This document shows, piece after piece, positions 8,340-17,247 of a stretch of DNA of 64,000 nt. The stretch is from Marinilabilia salmonicolor (lineage in GTDB: Bacteria; Bacteroidota; Bacteroidia; Bacteroidales; Marinilabiliaceae): the NCBI RefSeq assembly GCF_003003035.1, contig NZ_PVTS01000015.1, positions 1 through 64,000 on the forward strand, read 5' to 3'. A program made the translations under genes and the position numbers. Within the stretch, counting starts at the first letter, position 1, and each line of letters begins with the position of its first letter. The notes below the pieces were generated by a model, which saw only the letters and a list, made by a program, of their open reading frames with translations, was not told the DNA's origin and made no database searches.

Positions 8340-10814
8340 TTATGGTTTGAATGAATTGATTTTATAACTGATTTTGGCATACAAAGCTCTTCCGGGCTTT
8401 TGCAGTGCCCAATTATCAAAGACTTGCTCATTAAAAATATTCCGAACGTCGGCACTCAGCGTCAACTTTTGTCCCGGGAAGGTGTAGCGCATTCCGGCAT
8501 CATGCACAATTTGAGTGGGAATTACATCTTTGTTCGCACCTCCCAAACTGGCCCAGTTGCGATAAAATTCATGCACATAACTGAAGTTGTATTGCAAACT
8601 CCACTCACTTCCTTTCTGAAAAAGGTCCCGTTTTCGAATCACCAAATTACTGTTGATGGTAAAATAGGGTTCATTCCGGAGCCGATCGCCGTAATAGTTA
8701 TACTTTGCTCCCTCATCGTTAAATTCCCTGTTGAATCTCGGATTGGAAAGCGAAACCCCGCTAATCCAGCTAATTGATTGCTGATAATGGTAGTTGACTT
8801 CCACATCAACCCCGGTGCTTCTCACATCATCAAGATTCACGTGCGGGGTAGATTCTGAAAACTGGTCGGGAACACCCCGTTTAATCATCCCCGTAATATC
8901 TCGGTAGAAAAAGTTGGTTGTCAGCCCCATTTGGTGAAGTCCTAATTGAAACGGCCCGGCATCAAACCCAAGGTTCAGATTTCGACTTCTTTCGGGTTTC
9001 AGATCATAAGCAGGATCAATATTTTCCGAAACCACACCAAAAATTTCGGATCCCGATGGCAATCTGAGTGCATCTTCAGCTGAGGCCATCAGCTTAATTT
9101 GAGGAGTTATGGCATAAGAGGCCGCAATGCCATACCCTTTGTCCCTGGTATCATCATCCAGTTCAATGGAAGTAAGCCCCTCAGTGCGGGAGCGCACCGC
9201 ATCTTTCAACCTCAGATTCTGGAAGTAATATTTAAAAAATGCGGTCGCCTTTAGTTTATCCTCCAATGCAGCGTGTTCATAATTAAATGTCCATACATTC
9301 TTAGTCAAATACCGGGTGTCTATTAGTTCCCGTTCACTCCGGGGCAGCAGGGGATCATCAGGGTTTCTGGAAAAATCAGATGCCAGCAGGTTAAATGCCA
9401 CCTTATTCCGTCCATTCAAACGATATTGCATCTTAATCCTTCCTGACCACTTTTTTTCGTCGTCTTTGTTCAGCGTCGGGTCGCCTGCTTCGGCACCTCC
9501 GGACCATTCATACCATTCACCTGTTCGCTCATTATAGACACGGTTTCCGCGCCAGTTGTACATATAAGGAATGGTGTCCACAATCTGTCTTTCGAGTCTG
9601 GAGAAGGAGGTAAACAAATCCACATCCAAATGCTCGATGAGAAAATTGCGCTTTCTGTATTCCGCATGAATCAATCCGGTATTTTGAGCTGCTGCTCTGT
9701 TTCCATAAACAATTTCCATTGTCATCCCGTGCTGAATATCTTTTTCCATCTCAGAAATTAAACCACCTACCATAAAGCGATCCGCCCATGCTACATTGGT
9801 AAATCCCACATCAGCTTTTATTCCGGCAGATTGATAAGAATCATGAAAACGACGGGCAGTGATGTATTCCTTTTTCCCCTGTTCATCGACGGTGTACACT
9901 TTATCTCCCCACACCTCATAATCGTTATCAGAATAGTTGTAAAAAGCATTCCCGCTAAATGTAAAACCGGTTCGCTCATCTCTAAATCGTCCGTCGGCGG
10001 CAGCCTGATGAGTATTAAAAGAACCCGTGGAATAACTCACATTCAAACTATTGACAAAACTTTTCCGCGTAATCACATTAATGGCACCCCCCAAAGCATC
10101 ATCCCCCAAATAAGCAGGAACAACCCCTTTATAAACATCGATGCGCTCAATCATAGAGTTGGGAATGCTGCTCAGCGAAAAAGATGCTCCATAATTATCG
10201 ATGGGAATACCGTTCAAAAAAATCTTGATTGACTTCCCCGACAAGCCATTGATATTGTACTGAACATCAGAGCCCAATCCTCCCTCACGGCGAATGCGGA
10301 CTCCAGCCGTTCTATCCAGCATGTCGGCGGCCTGCACGGTTTGTAACTCAAACTCCTGCATATCCACACCACTGATGGCAAACCCCTTTTCCCGCTGAAT
10401 GGCAGCCTGATTTTTACCAATCACTTTTACTTCATCTATTTCCAAAGTTTCCTCTTCCATCCGAATGGTTACGTGTATTTGATCATCGGTGGGAACCTCA
10501 ATACGGACACTTTTTCTTTTGTAACCTACTGCTGAAGTCAATAAGGTATGATATCCGCTTTCCACACCTCTGATCGCAAAGGTTCCATCAGCATCTGTGA
10601 CAGTACCACGACCTGAGGTTCCCAATGCGACCGACACAGCAAACAAAGGCATCTCTGTCTCATCAACAATCTTTCCTCTTATGACTCCTGCGTCAGTTTG
10701 TGCGGTCGCAATAGAATGCTGAAAAAGGAACAACACCCCTGATACCAGCATAAAGCACCTGGAAATTTTGGTGATTTTATTGTTTTTATTTAGACTAATT
10801 TCATTGTGCATCAC
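8340..10814 (-). CDS. TonB-dependent siderophore receptor (XusA-like)
   Basis: The 824-residue protein has a signal peptide ending near IATAQ. A carboxypeptidase-regulatory-like extension follows (GVIRGKIVDETEMPLFAV to about residue 135), then a plug domain (about 145-250; VQAADMLDRTAGVRIRREGG, VYKGVVPAYLGDDALGGAINVI), and a 22-strand-type barrel ending in an aromatic-rich terminal strand (YAKISYKINSFKP). It is shorter than SusC-type receptors, lacks a SusD partner and belongs to the iron/siderophore type. It would import a ferric siderophore across the outer membrane using TonB energy. The PepSY gene lies 42 bases upstream and the DUF4374 lipoprotein 12 bases downstream, making a three-part system for capture, import and reduction. 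Confidence 0.93.
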   Translation of the reverse strand: MMHNEISLNKNNKITKISRCFMLVSGVLFLFQHSIATAQTDAGVIRGKIVDETEMPLFAVSVALGTSGRGTVTDADGTFAIRGVESGYHTLLTSAVGYKRKSVRIEVPTDDQIHVTIRMEEETLEIDEVKVIGKNQAAIQREKGFAISGVDMQEFELQTVQAADMLDRTAGVRIRREGGLGSDVQYNINGLSGKSIKIFLNGIPIDNYGASFSLSSIPNSMIERIDVYKGVVPAYLGDDALGGAINVITRKSFVNSLNVSYSTGSFNTHQAAADGRFRDERTGFTFSGNAFYNYSDNDYEVWGDKVYTVDEQGKKEYITARRFHDSYQSAGIKADVGFTNVAWADRFMVGGLISEMEKDIQHGMTMEIVYGNRAAAQNTGLIHAEYRKRNFLIEHLDVDLFTSFSRLERQIVDTIPYMYNWRGNRVYNERTGEWYEWSGGAEAGDPTLNKDDEKKWSGRIKMQYRLNGRNKVAFNLLASDFSRNPDDPLLPRSERELIDTRYLTKNVWTFNYEHAALEDKLKATAFFKYYFQNLRLKDAVRSRTEGLTSIELDDDTRDKGYGIAASYAITPQIKLMASAEDALRLPSGSEIFGVVSENIDPAYDLKPERSRNLNLGFDAGPFQLGLHQMGLTTNFFYRDITGMIKRGVPDQFSESTPHVNLDDVRSTGVDVEVNYHYQQSISWISGVSLSNPRFNREFNDEGAKYNYYGDRLRNEPYFTINSNLVIRKRDLFQKGSEWSLQYNFSYVHEFYRNWASLGGANKDVIPTQIVHDAGMRYTFPGQKLTLSADVRNIFNEQVFDNWALQKPGRALYAKISYKINSFKP

Positions 10815-10856
10815 AAAAAATCTCTACCGTTAAAATTTTGTTTTCCGTCAACAGGA

Positions 10857-11981
10857 TTATTTGGAAGTTCGCAATCGGATTTTCCCCAGCCACATGACGA
10901 CACCCGTAACAGGAAGACTGGTTGCTATCAGCACCACAAAGAAGTATATGATTTTTGAAAAGGTTCCATATATCTCCCCGGTATGGAGAGGCTTGATCAG
11001 AGATGCTATCTGTTCATTAAGAGGCCTGTCCGAAAAGAGGTTTACTGCCAACACTTCTGATGTGTACGGATGAACCGACATTTGATCGGAACCGGCAAAG
11101 GCAAAGAACCCGGTGGCATACCTGGTAATGCGAACCGGAGTGTCCTCCTGCTGCACTACAGAAATCCGGAAGTCTGAATTATCGTCCCAGCGACCTTTGG
11201 CCTTTGCCAGCAAGTCGGCGTAAGGCAACTTTGAACTATTTTCGGGAACAACCATTTCAACCTTCTCAGTTCCTCCGCGATTAAAAACCGGAGCGCCAAG
11301 TACATTTCCCAAACCACTCCGATACCAATCGAAAGACCAGGCAAGTCCGGTAAGAGCCATAATCAGCAATATTGGAGCAGCATAAAATCCTAATACATTG
11401 TGCAATTCCCACATATTCCTCCGGAAGGTTCCACGAAGCGTAATACGCAGTCCGTTTTTCAGCATTCTGAGCTTTTTGGGGACCCATAAAACCAGGCCTG
11501 AGATTACCAGAATCACAAAAATTAATGTAGAAACACCCACTATTACTTTTCCGGTCTTCCCCATAAGCAACCACCGATGAAGTTTCATCACCCACAGGAA
11601 AAATGCTCCGGCCTTGCCCCCGGATTTGCCCACTATGTCTCCCGAATACGGATGAACATAAAAGATCGTGCCTCTCCTTTGTTCAGGAGACATTTTCACC
11701 ACAGCTTCCAGTGTACGCTGTTCCATTCCCGGTACCAAAACAGAGGTTACCTCCCCGCTGTCCGAAAGGAGTTCAATCACCCGGTCAACACTGACGACCT
11801 CTGCTCCCTCCTGCTCATCGACCATATATTTATCCGGATCGGCCAACTGTTCAAATTCGGATCTGAAGGTATAAACCGCCCCGCTCAGGCAAATAATAAA
11901 CAATACAAGTCCACTTACAATGCCAAGCCACAAGTGAACTTCTCCAAATATTCTTCGGGTCAAACTTTTACTGTTTCTCAT
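10857..11981 (-). CDS. PepSY-associated inner-membrane protein (XusC-like ferric-siderophore reductase)
   Basis: The 374-residue protein has the PepSY_TM plan: an N-terminal membrane helix with a conserved histidine (EVHLWLGIVSGLVLFIICLSG, H16), a periplasmic PepSY region, and a paired helix with KLHRWLLMG. Another helix has LHNVLGFYAAPILL, a second periplasmic stretch follows, and the protein ends with a last helix and a basic tail. The histidines in these helices are thought to bind haem in related ferric-chelate reductases, so the likely job is to reduce and release iron from an imported siderophore. It is the first gene of the operon, before the TonB receptor and DUF4374 lipoprotein. The order differs from the Bacteroides xusABC order as I recall it. 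Confidence 0.88.
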   Translation of the reverse strand: MRNSKSLTRRIFGEVHLWLGIVSGLVLFIICLSGAVYTFRSEFEQLADPDKYMVDEQEGAEVVSVDRVIELLSDSGEVTSVLVPGMEQRTLEAVVKMSPEQRRGTIFYVHPYSGDIVGKSGGKAGAFFLWVMKLHRWLLMGKTGKVIVGVSTLIFVILVISGLVLWVPKKLRMLKNGLRITLRGTFRRNMWELHNVLGFYAAPILLIMALTGLAWSFDWYRSGLGNVLGAPVFNRGGTEKVEMVVPENSSKLPYADLLAKAKGRWDDNSDFRISVVQQEDTPVRITRYATGFFAFAGSDQMSVHPYTSEVLAVNLFSDRPLNEQIASLIKPLHTGEIYGTFSKIIYFFVVLIATSLPVTGVVMWLGKIRLRTSK

Positions 11982-12215
11982 TCGTCTTAAATTTGGTTTA
12001 TGGTCTATTGAGCTTGCTGATCTTTTACATAAACTCGTCAGATTCTGAATCGAGGAGCACTACTCCCCGATTGTCTCCGGTTTTGTCACAGTCTGTTTAA
12101 TCCTATCGGATTTCTCTGTAAAAGACTTAATCCTTTTCTTATAATTGTAATTTCGTGAATCTCGTATCACCCGGTAAAGAAGGTTTCCACCACAGGCTTC
12201 AAGCAAGTTTTGAAA
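11982..12215 (-). promoter_or_regulatory. long leader of the iron-uptake operon with a hairpin
   Basis: About 230 bases separate the probable promoter from the PepSY start codon. Within it, on the minus strand, ATCGGGGAG and CTCCTCGAT form a nine-pair stem (one G-T pair) around TAGTG. No T-run follows, so it is not a simple terminator. No known riboswitch core could be made out. Confidence 0.3.
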
Positions 12216-12246
12216 CAAAAGTATAGGTTGTTCCAATGGTCCACAA
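12216..12246 (-). promoter_or_regulatory. probable promoter of the iron-uptake operon
   Basis: On the minus strand TTG (12244-12246) is followed, after 20 bases, by TACTTTTG (12216-12223). Both spacing and boxes match the Bacteroidota -33/-7 promoter. A Fur-like box was not evident. Confidence 0.5.
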
Positions 12247-12534
12247 TCCCAAAAACAGGGGATTTTACAGCGACACCGAAACCCCGGAACCGGGGCTGGA
12301 GCTCATCACGAACCGACAATAAACTGACCTTCAACCACTTAAAAGAAATACCTAAAAATAAGTACTTCCATAATCTTTTTGATGTCAAATCTAAAAATCG
12401 GATTGAGTTACACTGCAACCCAGTACAGGAAATTACCGGATTCTAAGAAAGTGGAAAGCTGGCATATGCAAACAAGAAATCGGGATCTTCCATATTTTTT
12501 TAACTTTACGTCAATAAAAACACACAACAATCCT
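12247..12534. other. divergent spacer before the GH5 gene
   Basis: The spacer contains a short inverted repeat CCCCGGAACCGGGG near 12284. The GH5 reading frame is open upstream to 12379, but signal-peptide logic places the start at 12535. Nothing else was recognised. Confidence 0.4.
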
Positions 12535-14073
12535 ATGAATTTTATGCTAAAAAGATTTTCACTCACATTCCTGATTATTCTGGGAATCACGGCCAATGCC
12601 TGTTCCGACCGGCAGGAGCCAACTATAGAACCGGAAGTTAAACTATCGCAAAAGGAATTCTCCTTCTCTGCAGAAGGAGAAACAAAAACCCTCACTGTTG
12701 AAACAAACATTCCGCTTGAAATGGAAGAGTCGGCCGAAGAATGGTGCACTACTACTGGAGATTTATCTGAAATCAAGGGAACTCTGCAGTTTGACATCAG
12801 CACAACAGCCAACAGCTCTGCAGACAATCGGTGGACCAACATCACCCTTCTGGGAACGGATTATGTTCGTGACATCAAAATAATACAAGCCGGAGCAGAG
12901 CAATCATCGGAAGATGAAGAAGAAACAGACATTGTAGAAGCAGAAGCCAGCCCGATCATCAAAAAACTGGGACTGGGATGGAACCTGGGTAACCAGCTGG
13001 ACGCCCATAGCAATGGTGTTTCCAATGAAACCATCTGGGGAAATGACAAAACCACGCAGGAAGCTTTTGACAAAATTGCTGAAGCAGGTATTCATTCGGT
13101 TCGGATTCCCGTAACCTGGCTGGGACATATTGGCGAAGCTCCGGATTATACCATAGAAGAAAATTGGCTCAACAGAGTAGCTGAGGTCGTTGGATATGCC
13201 GAAAATGCAGGGCTCAATGCCATTGTCAATATTCATCACGACGGGGCTGACAGTCACTACTGGCTCGACATTAAAGGTGCTGCCACTGATGAAACAGTAA
13301 ATACGCAGGTGAAGAACCAACTTTCTGCCATGTGGACACAGATTGCAGAAAAATTTAAAGACAAAGGAGACTTCCTGATTTTTGAATCGATGAACGAAAT
13401 CCACGATGGCGATTGGGGCTGGGGTGACAACAGAACCGACGGAGGAGCGCAATATGCAACGCTCAATCAATGGAATCAGGTGTTTGTGGATGCAGTGCGC
13501 GCCACCGGAGGCAACAACAGCGATCGCTATTTGGGCGTTCCGGGCTATTGCACCAATCCCGAACTGACCATCGAACATTTCGAACTACCGGATGATGTGG
13601 TGGAAGACAGGCTGTTGATTGCCGTTCATTATTACGACCCGTATGAATATACCCTCAACGACAAATATTCGGAGTGGGGACACACCGCAGAGCCCTCCAA
13701 AAAGGAGAGTTACGGAGATGAGGCACACCTCAGGGAGGTCTTTAACAGTCTGAAGACAAAATTCACCGACAACGGAATCCCCGTCTATTTGGGAGAAGTG
13801 GGAAATGTCCACCGCAGCACCGAACGGGCCGAGTCTTTCCGGAAATATTATCTGGAATATATGTGCAAAGCCGCCAAAACTTATGGAATGGCACCTTTCT
13901 TCTGGGACAACGGAGCCACTGGTGCAGGGAAAGAGTGTTCGGGCATCATCAATCACAGTACGGGCGAATACATCAACAATGGTAAGGAGATTGTTGACGT
14001 AATGGTGAAAGCCATCACCACAGAGGATGAAGATTACACTTTACGAACGGTATATGACAATGCGCCTCAATAG
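12535..14073 (+). CDS. BACON-GH5 endoglucanase lipoprotein
   Basis: The chosen start gives 512 residues with a lipoprotein signal (LGITANAC, cysteine 23); the frame is open for 52 codons upstream, but that segment is not signal-like. A BACON-type beta domain (about 35-115; KEFSFSAEGETKTLTVET) precedes an acidic linker and a GH5 barrel (about 135-495). The catalytic acid is E288 in FESMNEIHD and the nucleophile E421 in VYLGEVGN. NIHHDG and WNLGNQLDAHS are also typical and suggest subfamily GH5_4, whose members cut beta-1,4-glucan, xyloglucan or mixed-linkage glucan. As a lipoprotein with BACON it probably works at the cell surface on plant or algal beta-glucans. It is a single-gene unit with a strong terminator, not part of a SusC/D locus here. 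Confidence 0.92.
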   Translation: MNFMLKRFSLTFLIILGITANACSDRQEPTIEPEVKLSQKEFSFSAEGETKTLTVETNIPLEMEESAEEWCTTTGDLSEIKGTLQFDISTTANSSADNRWTNITLLGTDYVRDIKIIQAGAEQSSEDEEETDIVEAEASPIIKKLGLGWNLGNQLDAHSNGVSNETIWGNDKTTQEAFDKIAEAGIHSVRIPVTWLGHIGEAPDYTIEENWLNRVAEVVGYAENAGLNAIVNIHHDGADSHYWLDIKGAATDETVNTQVKNQLSAMWTQIAEKFKDKGDFLIFESMNEIHDGDWGWGDNRTDGGAQYATLNQWNQVFVDAVRATGGNNSDRYLGVPGYCTNPELTIEHFELPDDVVEDRLLIAVHYYDPYEYTLNDKYSEWGHTAEPSKKESYGDEAHLREVFNSLKTKFTDNGIPVYLGEVGNVHRSTERAESFRKYYLEYMCKAAKTYGMAPFFWDNGATGAGKECSGIINHSTGEYINNGKEIVDVMVKAITTEDEDYTLRTVYDNAPQ

Positions 14074-14082
14074 GACTTCTCC

Positions 14083-14108
14083 TTCCCCTCGTTTCCGAAC
14101 GAGGGGAA
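14083..14108. terminator. perfect hairpin after the GH5 gene
   Basis: TTCCCCTCGTT pairs with AACGAGGGGAA around a TCCG loop ten bases after the stop codon. There is no T-run, so it may stabilise the 3' end instead of terminating. Confidence 0.45.
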
Positions 14109-14193
14109 AACAGATAAGGTGGACTGGCTGTAATGAGAAAAATGAATTCACTGTGACAAGTTTTATTCCTTAATGGAATCACCCCGACAGAAA

Positions 14194-14227
14194 CAAAAAA
14201 GGCACCCGCGCAGGTGCCTTTTTTTTG
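14194..14227. terminator. bidirectional intrinsic terminator
   Basis: AAAAAAGGCACC-CGCGCA-GGTGCCTTTTTTTT is a textbook hairpin with A and T runs on both sides. It ends the GH5 transcript and would also stop minus-strand transcripts. Confidence 0.92.
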
Positions 14228-14326
14228 GTTTTACTTTAAAATAGATCAACTTATTTCCCACTTAAATCTTTAAGCGATTTCATGATAGAGTAGGTTGTTT
14301 GTTAACCAATATTGGATAATATATTA

Positions 14327-14492
14327 TCAGTTTTTCCGCCCCCTGTAACGTCTCCGATACAACAAATAACCACTAATCACCACCATTACCCCGGCAAGTC
14401 CCACAAGAGGCACAATAAGAATATAAAAGTATAAACGAAAGTATAAGCCCCGGCCAGCGATGGAGCTTCTTAAAGATTTTTCCTTTTGCCAT
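14327..14492 (-). pseudogene. remnant of a PepSY membrane protein gene (ends only)
   Basis: Starting at the ATG whose first base is 14492, the minus strand reads MAKGKIFKKLHRWPGLILSF, the usual first helix of a PepSY_TM protein, including its HRW motif. After about 20 codons that frame loses sense. A neighbouring frame then gives IVPLVGLAGVMVVISGYLLYRRR, which looks like the final helix and basic tail of the same family. The simplest reading is a gene that lost its whole middle by deletion, leaving the two ends out of frame. A 74-codon frame covering the tail (14327-14551) could still encode a one-helix peptide, but its N-terminal part has no sensible pattern. Confidence 0.55.
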
Positions 14493-14683
14493 AAAATAAA
14501 TGATTGCCCGAAAGCCTTCTTTGGAAATCTTCGAATCTCACATTCCCTCAATTCCGATTGAGAAACTCACAATCCGCCTGCGGCGACAGACTCTTCAACA
14601 ATGTATAATGACAGCAGGCTCCAGTGCAAGTGAAAACAAGACCAAAACAATTAAAACTCCTCCCGGAAGTTTAGAGGCCCTTT

Positions 14684-15124
14684 CTAATCCAGCACGCTAT
14701 TCAGAACAGCCTCTCCGTCTCTGATTTTTGAAGCCAAAGAACGGATGGTTGACTTTTTCACAATCTCTTCATAGCCGTTTCGCACAACTTTGTATTGATT
14801 ATGCAACGGACAGGGATTATCGTCACTGCAATTCTTCATTCCGAAACCACAGCGGTGAAAGATCCCCTCTCCCTCAATTACTTTTACGATCTGGAATAGC
14901 GTAACATCGTCGTCATCATCCGAAAAAAAGAAACCACCACCACGGCCTTTGGCCGAGTGCAATAGTTTGCTTTTGGTCAATGCCTGCAAAATCTTAGCAG
15001 TAAACGCAACCGGAGCCTCAATATGATTGGCCACATCAGCAACTCCGGGACGTTTATGCTCCCAGTTTTGTAGTTGCACCGACACCATGGCGCGAATAGC
15101 ATATTCCGAACTTTTTGACAACAT
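14684..15124 (-). CDS. Rrf2-family transcription regulator with [Fe-S]-type cysteines
   Basis: The 146-residue protein has an N-terminal winged helix (MLSKSSEYAIRAMV, GVADVANHIEAPVAFTAKILQAL, then the wing SAKGRGGGFF). The signature segment RCGFGMKNCSDDNPCPLH has C92, C99 and C105, the three-cysteine arrangement that holds a cluster in IscR/NsrR-type members. It may therefore sense iron-sulfur status, nitric oxide or redox change. A longer frame starts at 15289, but the added N-terminus is not Rrf2-like, and a TACCTTTG box lies just before the chosen ATG. It lies downstream of the porin/FMN-protein unit on the same strand and upstream of a PepSY relic, so those are its likely targets. Confidence 0.9.
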   Translation of the reverse strand: MLSKSSEYAIRAMVSVQLQNWEHKRPGVADVANHIEAPVAFTAKILQALTKSKLLHSAKGRGGGFFFSDDDDDVTLFQIVKVIEGEGIFHRCGFGMKNCSDDNPCPLHNQYKVVRNGYEEIVKKSTIRSLASKIRDGEAVLNSVLD

Positions 15125-15153
15125 TGTGCAAAATCTTTGGGTTTGAAGTGCTG

Positions 15154-15176
15154 CAAAGGTACTAATTTTTAGCAAA
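15154..15176 (-). promoter_or_regulatory. probable -7 box and AT palindrome before the Rrf2 gene
   Basis: On the minus strand TACCTTTG (15154-15161) matches TAnnTTTG. Directly before it, CTAAAAATTAG is a small palindrome that could be an operator for autoregulation. The -33 region has no clear TTG at the usual distance. Confidence 0.4.
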
Positions 15177-15237
15177 GTGCAGAGCGTGTCAGGCATGGAG
15201 CAGAGTGTATGGAGCATGGAGCTTATGGGCACTGCTC

Positions 15238-15362
15238 CTGCCCCTCGATTCCGATCGAGGGGCACACATCCCGTCGTCTCTAACGACAAACAACTAAAAG
15301 CAAATTTTCAAACAAGATACAATTCTTCATCTCAACCCGTCCTATTAGAAACTCATCGAGAG
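15238..15362. repeat. GATCGAGGGG/CGTCGTCTCT repeat, copy 1
   Basis: The stretch from CCTGCCCCTCGATTCCGATC through CCCGTCGTCTCTAACGACAAACAA and AGATACAATTCTT to ACTCATCGAGAGAC matches 17355-17478 over about 125 bases. It has a central variable part and inverted end sequences. Confidence 0.75.
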
Positions 15363-15370
15363 ACAAGAAC

Positions 15371-15400
15371 AAAAAAGCCCCTCGTGCTGAAACGAGGGGC
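15371..15400 (-). terminator. intrinsic terminator of the porin/FMN-protein unit
   Basis: On the minus strand GCCCCTCGT and ACGAGGGGC pair around TTCAGC, followed by TTTTTT. It lies 43 bases past the FMN-protein stop codon. Confidence 0.85.
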
Positions 15401-15442
15401 CTGGAAAGTTGAAAAATCATCTATTTAATGTGAGGTCATAAA

Positions 15443-15991
15443 TCATATTTCCATCCGCTGAAGCAAAGCAGTCTGCCGCTGAACATCTTCCGTAATGGCC
15501 TGAACAGAAATAGTGGCACCGGAAATGGCATCAATATTTTTGTTCACCTGAAGAGATTCTGACCCATCGTGACCTGCAAATTGCTTTAACCAGCCTCTGG
15601 ACGTAATTTCATAACCATGCGTGGCCTGATAATTAAAGACTTTTACCACCTGAACACTTTTGTCAGCATCAAACAGAATAAAATAATCAAAATATTCACT
15701 GTTGCCTGCCGATTTAGCCTGAGTGGAACACCCTCCGGCCCGGCAACTGTTGACCCTCCCGGCATATACATATTTATATTGATCCCCGGCAGGAGAAATT
15801 TCGAAAAACTTTCCCATAGAAGTGGTCTGAATAGAGTCCGGAATACCTACCTCTGAAAGATTAGTAAATCCTGCAATTCCATCTTTGGCAAGGGCCCGTT
15901 CAAGGGCCCGATTCTGATATTCGGGTTGATCCTGGGCTAAAACCCATCCAAACATCAGGCCCAACAACACCAATAATCCACGCATTTTCAT
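15443..15991 (-). CDS. secreted FMN-binding protein (FMN_bind domain)
   Basis: The 182-residue protein has a signal peptide ending WVLAQ near residue 20. The flavinylation motif DAISGATIS (154-162) has the form in which FMN becomes covalently attached by a phosphoester to the last Ser/Thr (here S162), as in RnfG/NqrC and free-standing FMN_bind proteins. Two cysteines in NSCRAGGCS (C83, C88) might form a disulfide. It should act as an electron carrier in the periplasm. The porin gene ends 16 bases upstream, so the two are co-transcribed. No flavin transferase (ApbE) or membrane electron donor is visible nearby except the PepSY relic at 14327, which may once have been the partner. Confidence 0.88.
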   Translation of the reverse strand: MKMRGLLVLLGLMFGWVLAQDQPEYQNRALERALAKDGIAGFTNLSEVGIPDSIQTTSMGKFFEISPAGDQYKYVYAGRVNSCRAGGCSTQAKSAGNSEYFDYFILFDADKSVQVVKVFNYQATHGYEITSRGWLKQFAGHDGSESLQVNKNIDAISGATISVQAITEDVQRQTALLQRMEI

Positions 15992-16006
15992 GGTTTTATT
16001 TTTTGC

Positions 16007-17209
16007 TTAAAACATTACCCCAAACCCGACATTGAAGGTCTTTTGGTATTCATCCTGATTGTCTGATTTAACAAACTGCATGTCGGCTTTAACCACAGCG
16101 CCTTGCGTAAGACTAAGTGTTAATCCGGTAGTGATAATATTTTTTTCGTAAGCCGGATTTTTACTGATATTATCCTCCACATCACTGTGCGTATCCAAAT
16201 ATTCGTACCGCAAAAAGGGCATCAGCTGTTTCTCTGTACTGTGAGATCTCAAAACATCGTAAGCTGCCTCCACATAATAACCGGTCATGGCGCTGCCCAA
16301 ATCATTTAGCGTCCCATCCTCTGAGGTAAAAACATTGTATTCGTCCGTATTGGAGAGTCCGGCATAATAATACTGGCCACGTAACTGAAGTGCATTAATT
16401 GAGTATCGAGCATCAACACCAATCATGGAAACTCCCACTGCAGAAGAATCTGCCATTGCCAGGGCAGCATCATCACTTTCGCTTACCCCGTCATACAATG
16501 TCGTTTGTGTTTTGCCGAAATAACCTGACAAGCCGATATTCAAACCTCTGATACCGTAGTACTCAATTTTTCCTGTAAAATTGGGAGAACTAATGTAGGA
16601 CTCAGCACCTTTTTGACGACCTTTCCGAAGTCCGTTTTTCCCGCCCAGATTGGCAGATCCGTCGAAACCATTGAATCCGTTCATAAGATAAGCCTGATAC
16701 TTTAAGGAAGCTGGAAGAATATTCCCGGTTACTCCAAACCCAATTTCACGCCAGGTAGTGGGTGCAATGTATTTGTCAATCCATGGACGCTCAACCCCAT
16801 GAAAGGTAGTTGGCTCATGGTACTCATTGACAATCCCCATGGGTACCAGCATCAGCCCTCCTCGCAAATTCACACTCCTGCTCAACTGATACTGAAGAAA
16901 TGCCTGCTCGACATAAAGCTCTTTGACATGCTCAAATTCCAGTTCGGTAATAAATCTGGTTTTATCGCTAAAATTGTAACCAAACAGCATCACAATTCTG
17001 TGAACATCAAGTTTTCCGTTGTTTTTTGTATCGCCATCAAGTGGCTGATTGTAATGAACTTCTCCATATCCACCTACAACCAACTTACTGTCGTTCGACA
17101 ATAAATTATCGGCAGCATTTTTATATATGTTGGTCTCCTCTGTGGCTTTTTGTGAATAACCCGGCACAGCCATCAAAACCAGCATCAAAAATAAAAACCC
17201 TCTCTTCAT
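16007..17209 (-). CDS. outer-membrane porin-like beta-barrel protein
   Basis: Starting at the MKRG methionine (8 codons inside the longest frame) gives 400 residues with a clean signal peptide (FLFLMLVLMAVPGYSQ). The mature part has alternating polar and aromatic strands (GGYGEVHYNQPL, LMPFLRYEYLD) and ends with a terminal strand FNVGFGVMF, the C-terminal aromatic expected for barrel assembly. The overall pattern, including RFITELEFEHVKELYVEQAFLQY, is that of phosphate-selective-porin-like proteins found next to electron-transfer genes. The solute is not identifiable. It is co-transcribed with the FMN-binding protein and carries a promoter with an inverted repeat. Confidence 0.82.
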   Translation of the reverse strand: MKRGFLFLMLVLMAVPGYSQKATEETNIYKNAADNLLSNDSKLVVGGYGEVHYNQPLDGDTKNNGKLDVHRIVMLFGYNFSDKTRFITELEFEHVKELYVEQAFLQYQLSRSVNLRGGLMLVPMGIVNEYHEPTTFHGVERPWIDKYIAPTTWREIGFGVTGNILPASLKYQAYLMNGFNGFDGSANLGGKNGLRKGRQKGAESYISSPNFTGKIEYYGIRGLNIGLSGYFGKTQTTLYDGVSESDDAALAMADSSAVGVSMIGVDARYSINALQLRGQYYYAGLSNTDEYNVFTSEDGTLNDLGSAMTGYYVEAAYDVLRSHSTEKQLMPFLRYEYLDTHSDVEDNISKNPAYEKNIITTGLTLSLTQGAVVKADMQFVKSDNQDEYQKTFNVGFGVMF

Positions 17210-17247
17210 TGTATTACTTTTATTTGAACCCATTAAAATTAACGTTG

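Noticed and set aside
11982-12215. Cobalamin riboswitch in the leader of the iron operon
   Set aside because: Weak likeness of CCGGAGAC to a conserved box, but the other core elements are missing and the operon looks like siderophore, not B12, uptake.
12379-12534. Upstream start for the GH5 gene
   Set aside because: The added 52 residues are charged and not signal-like, whereas the later ATG gives a clean lipoprotein signal.
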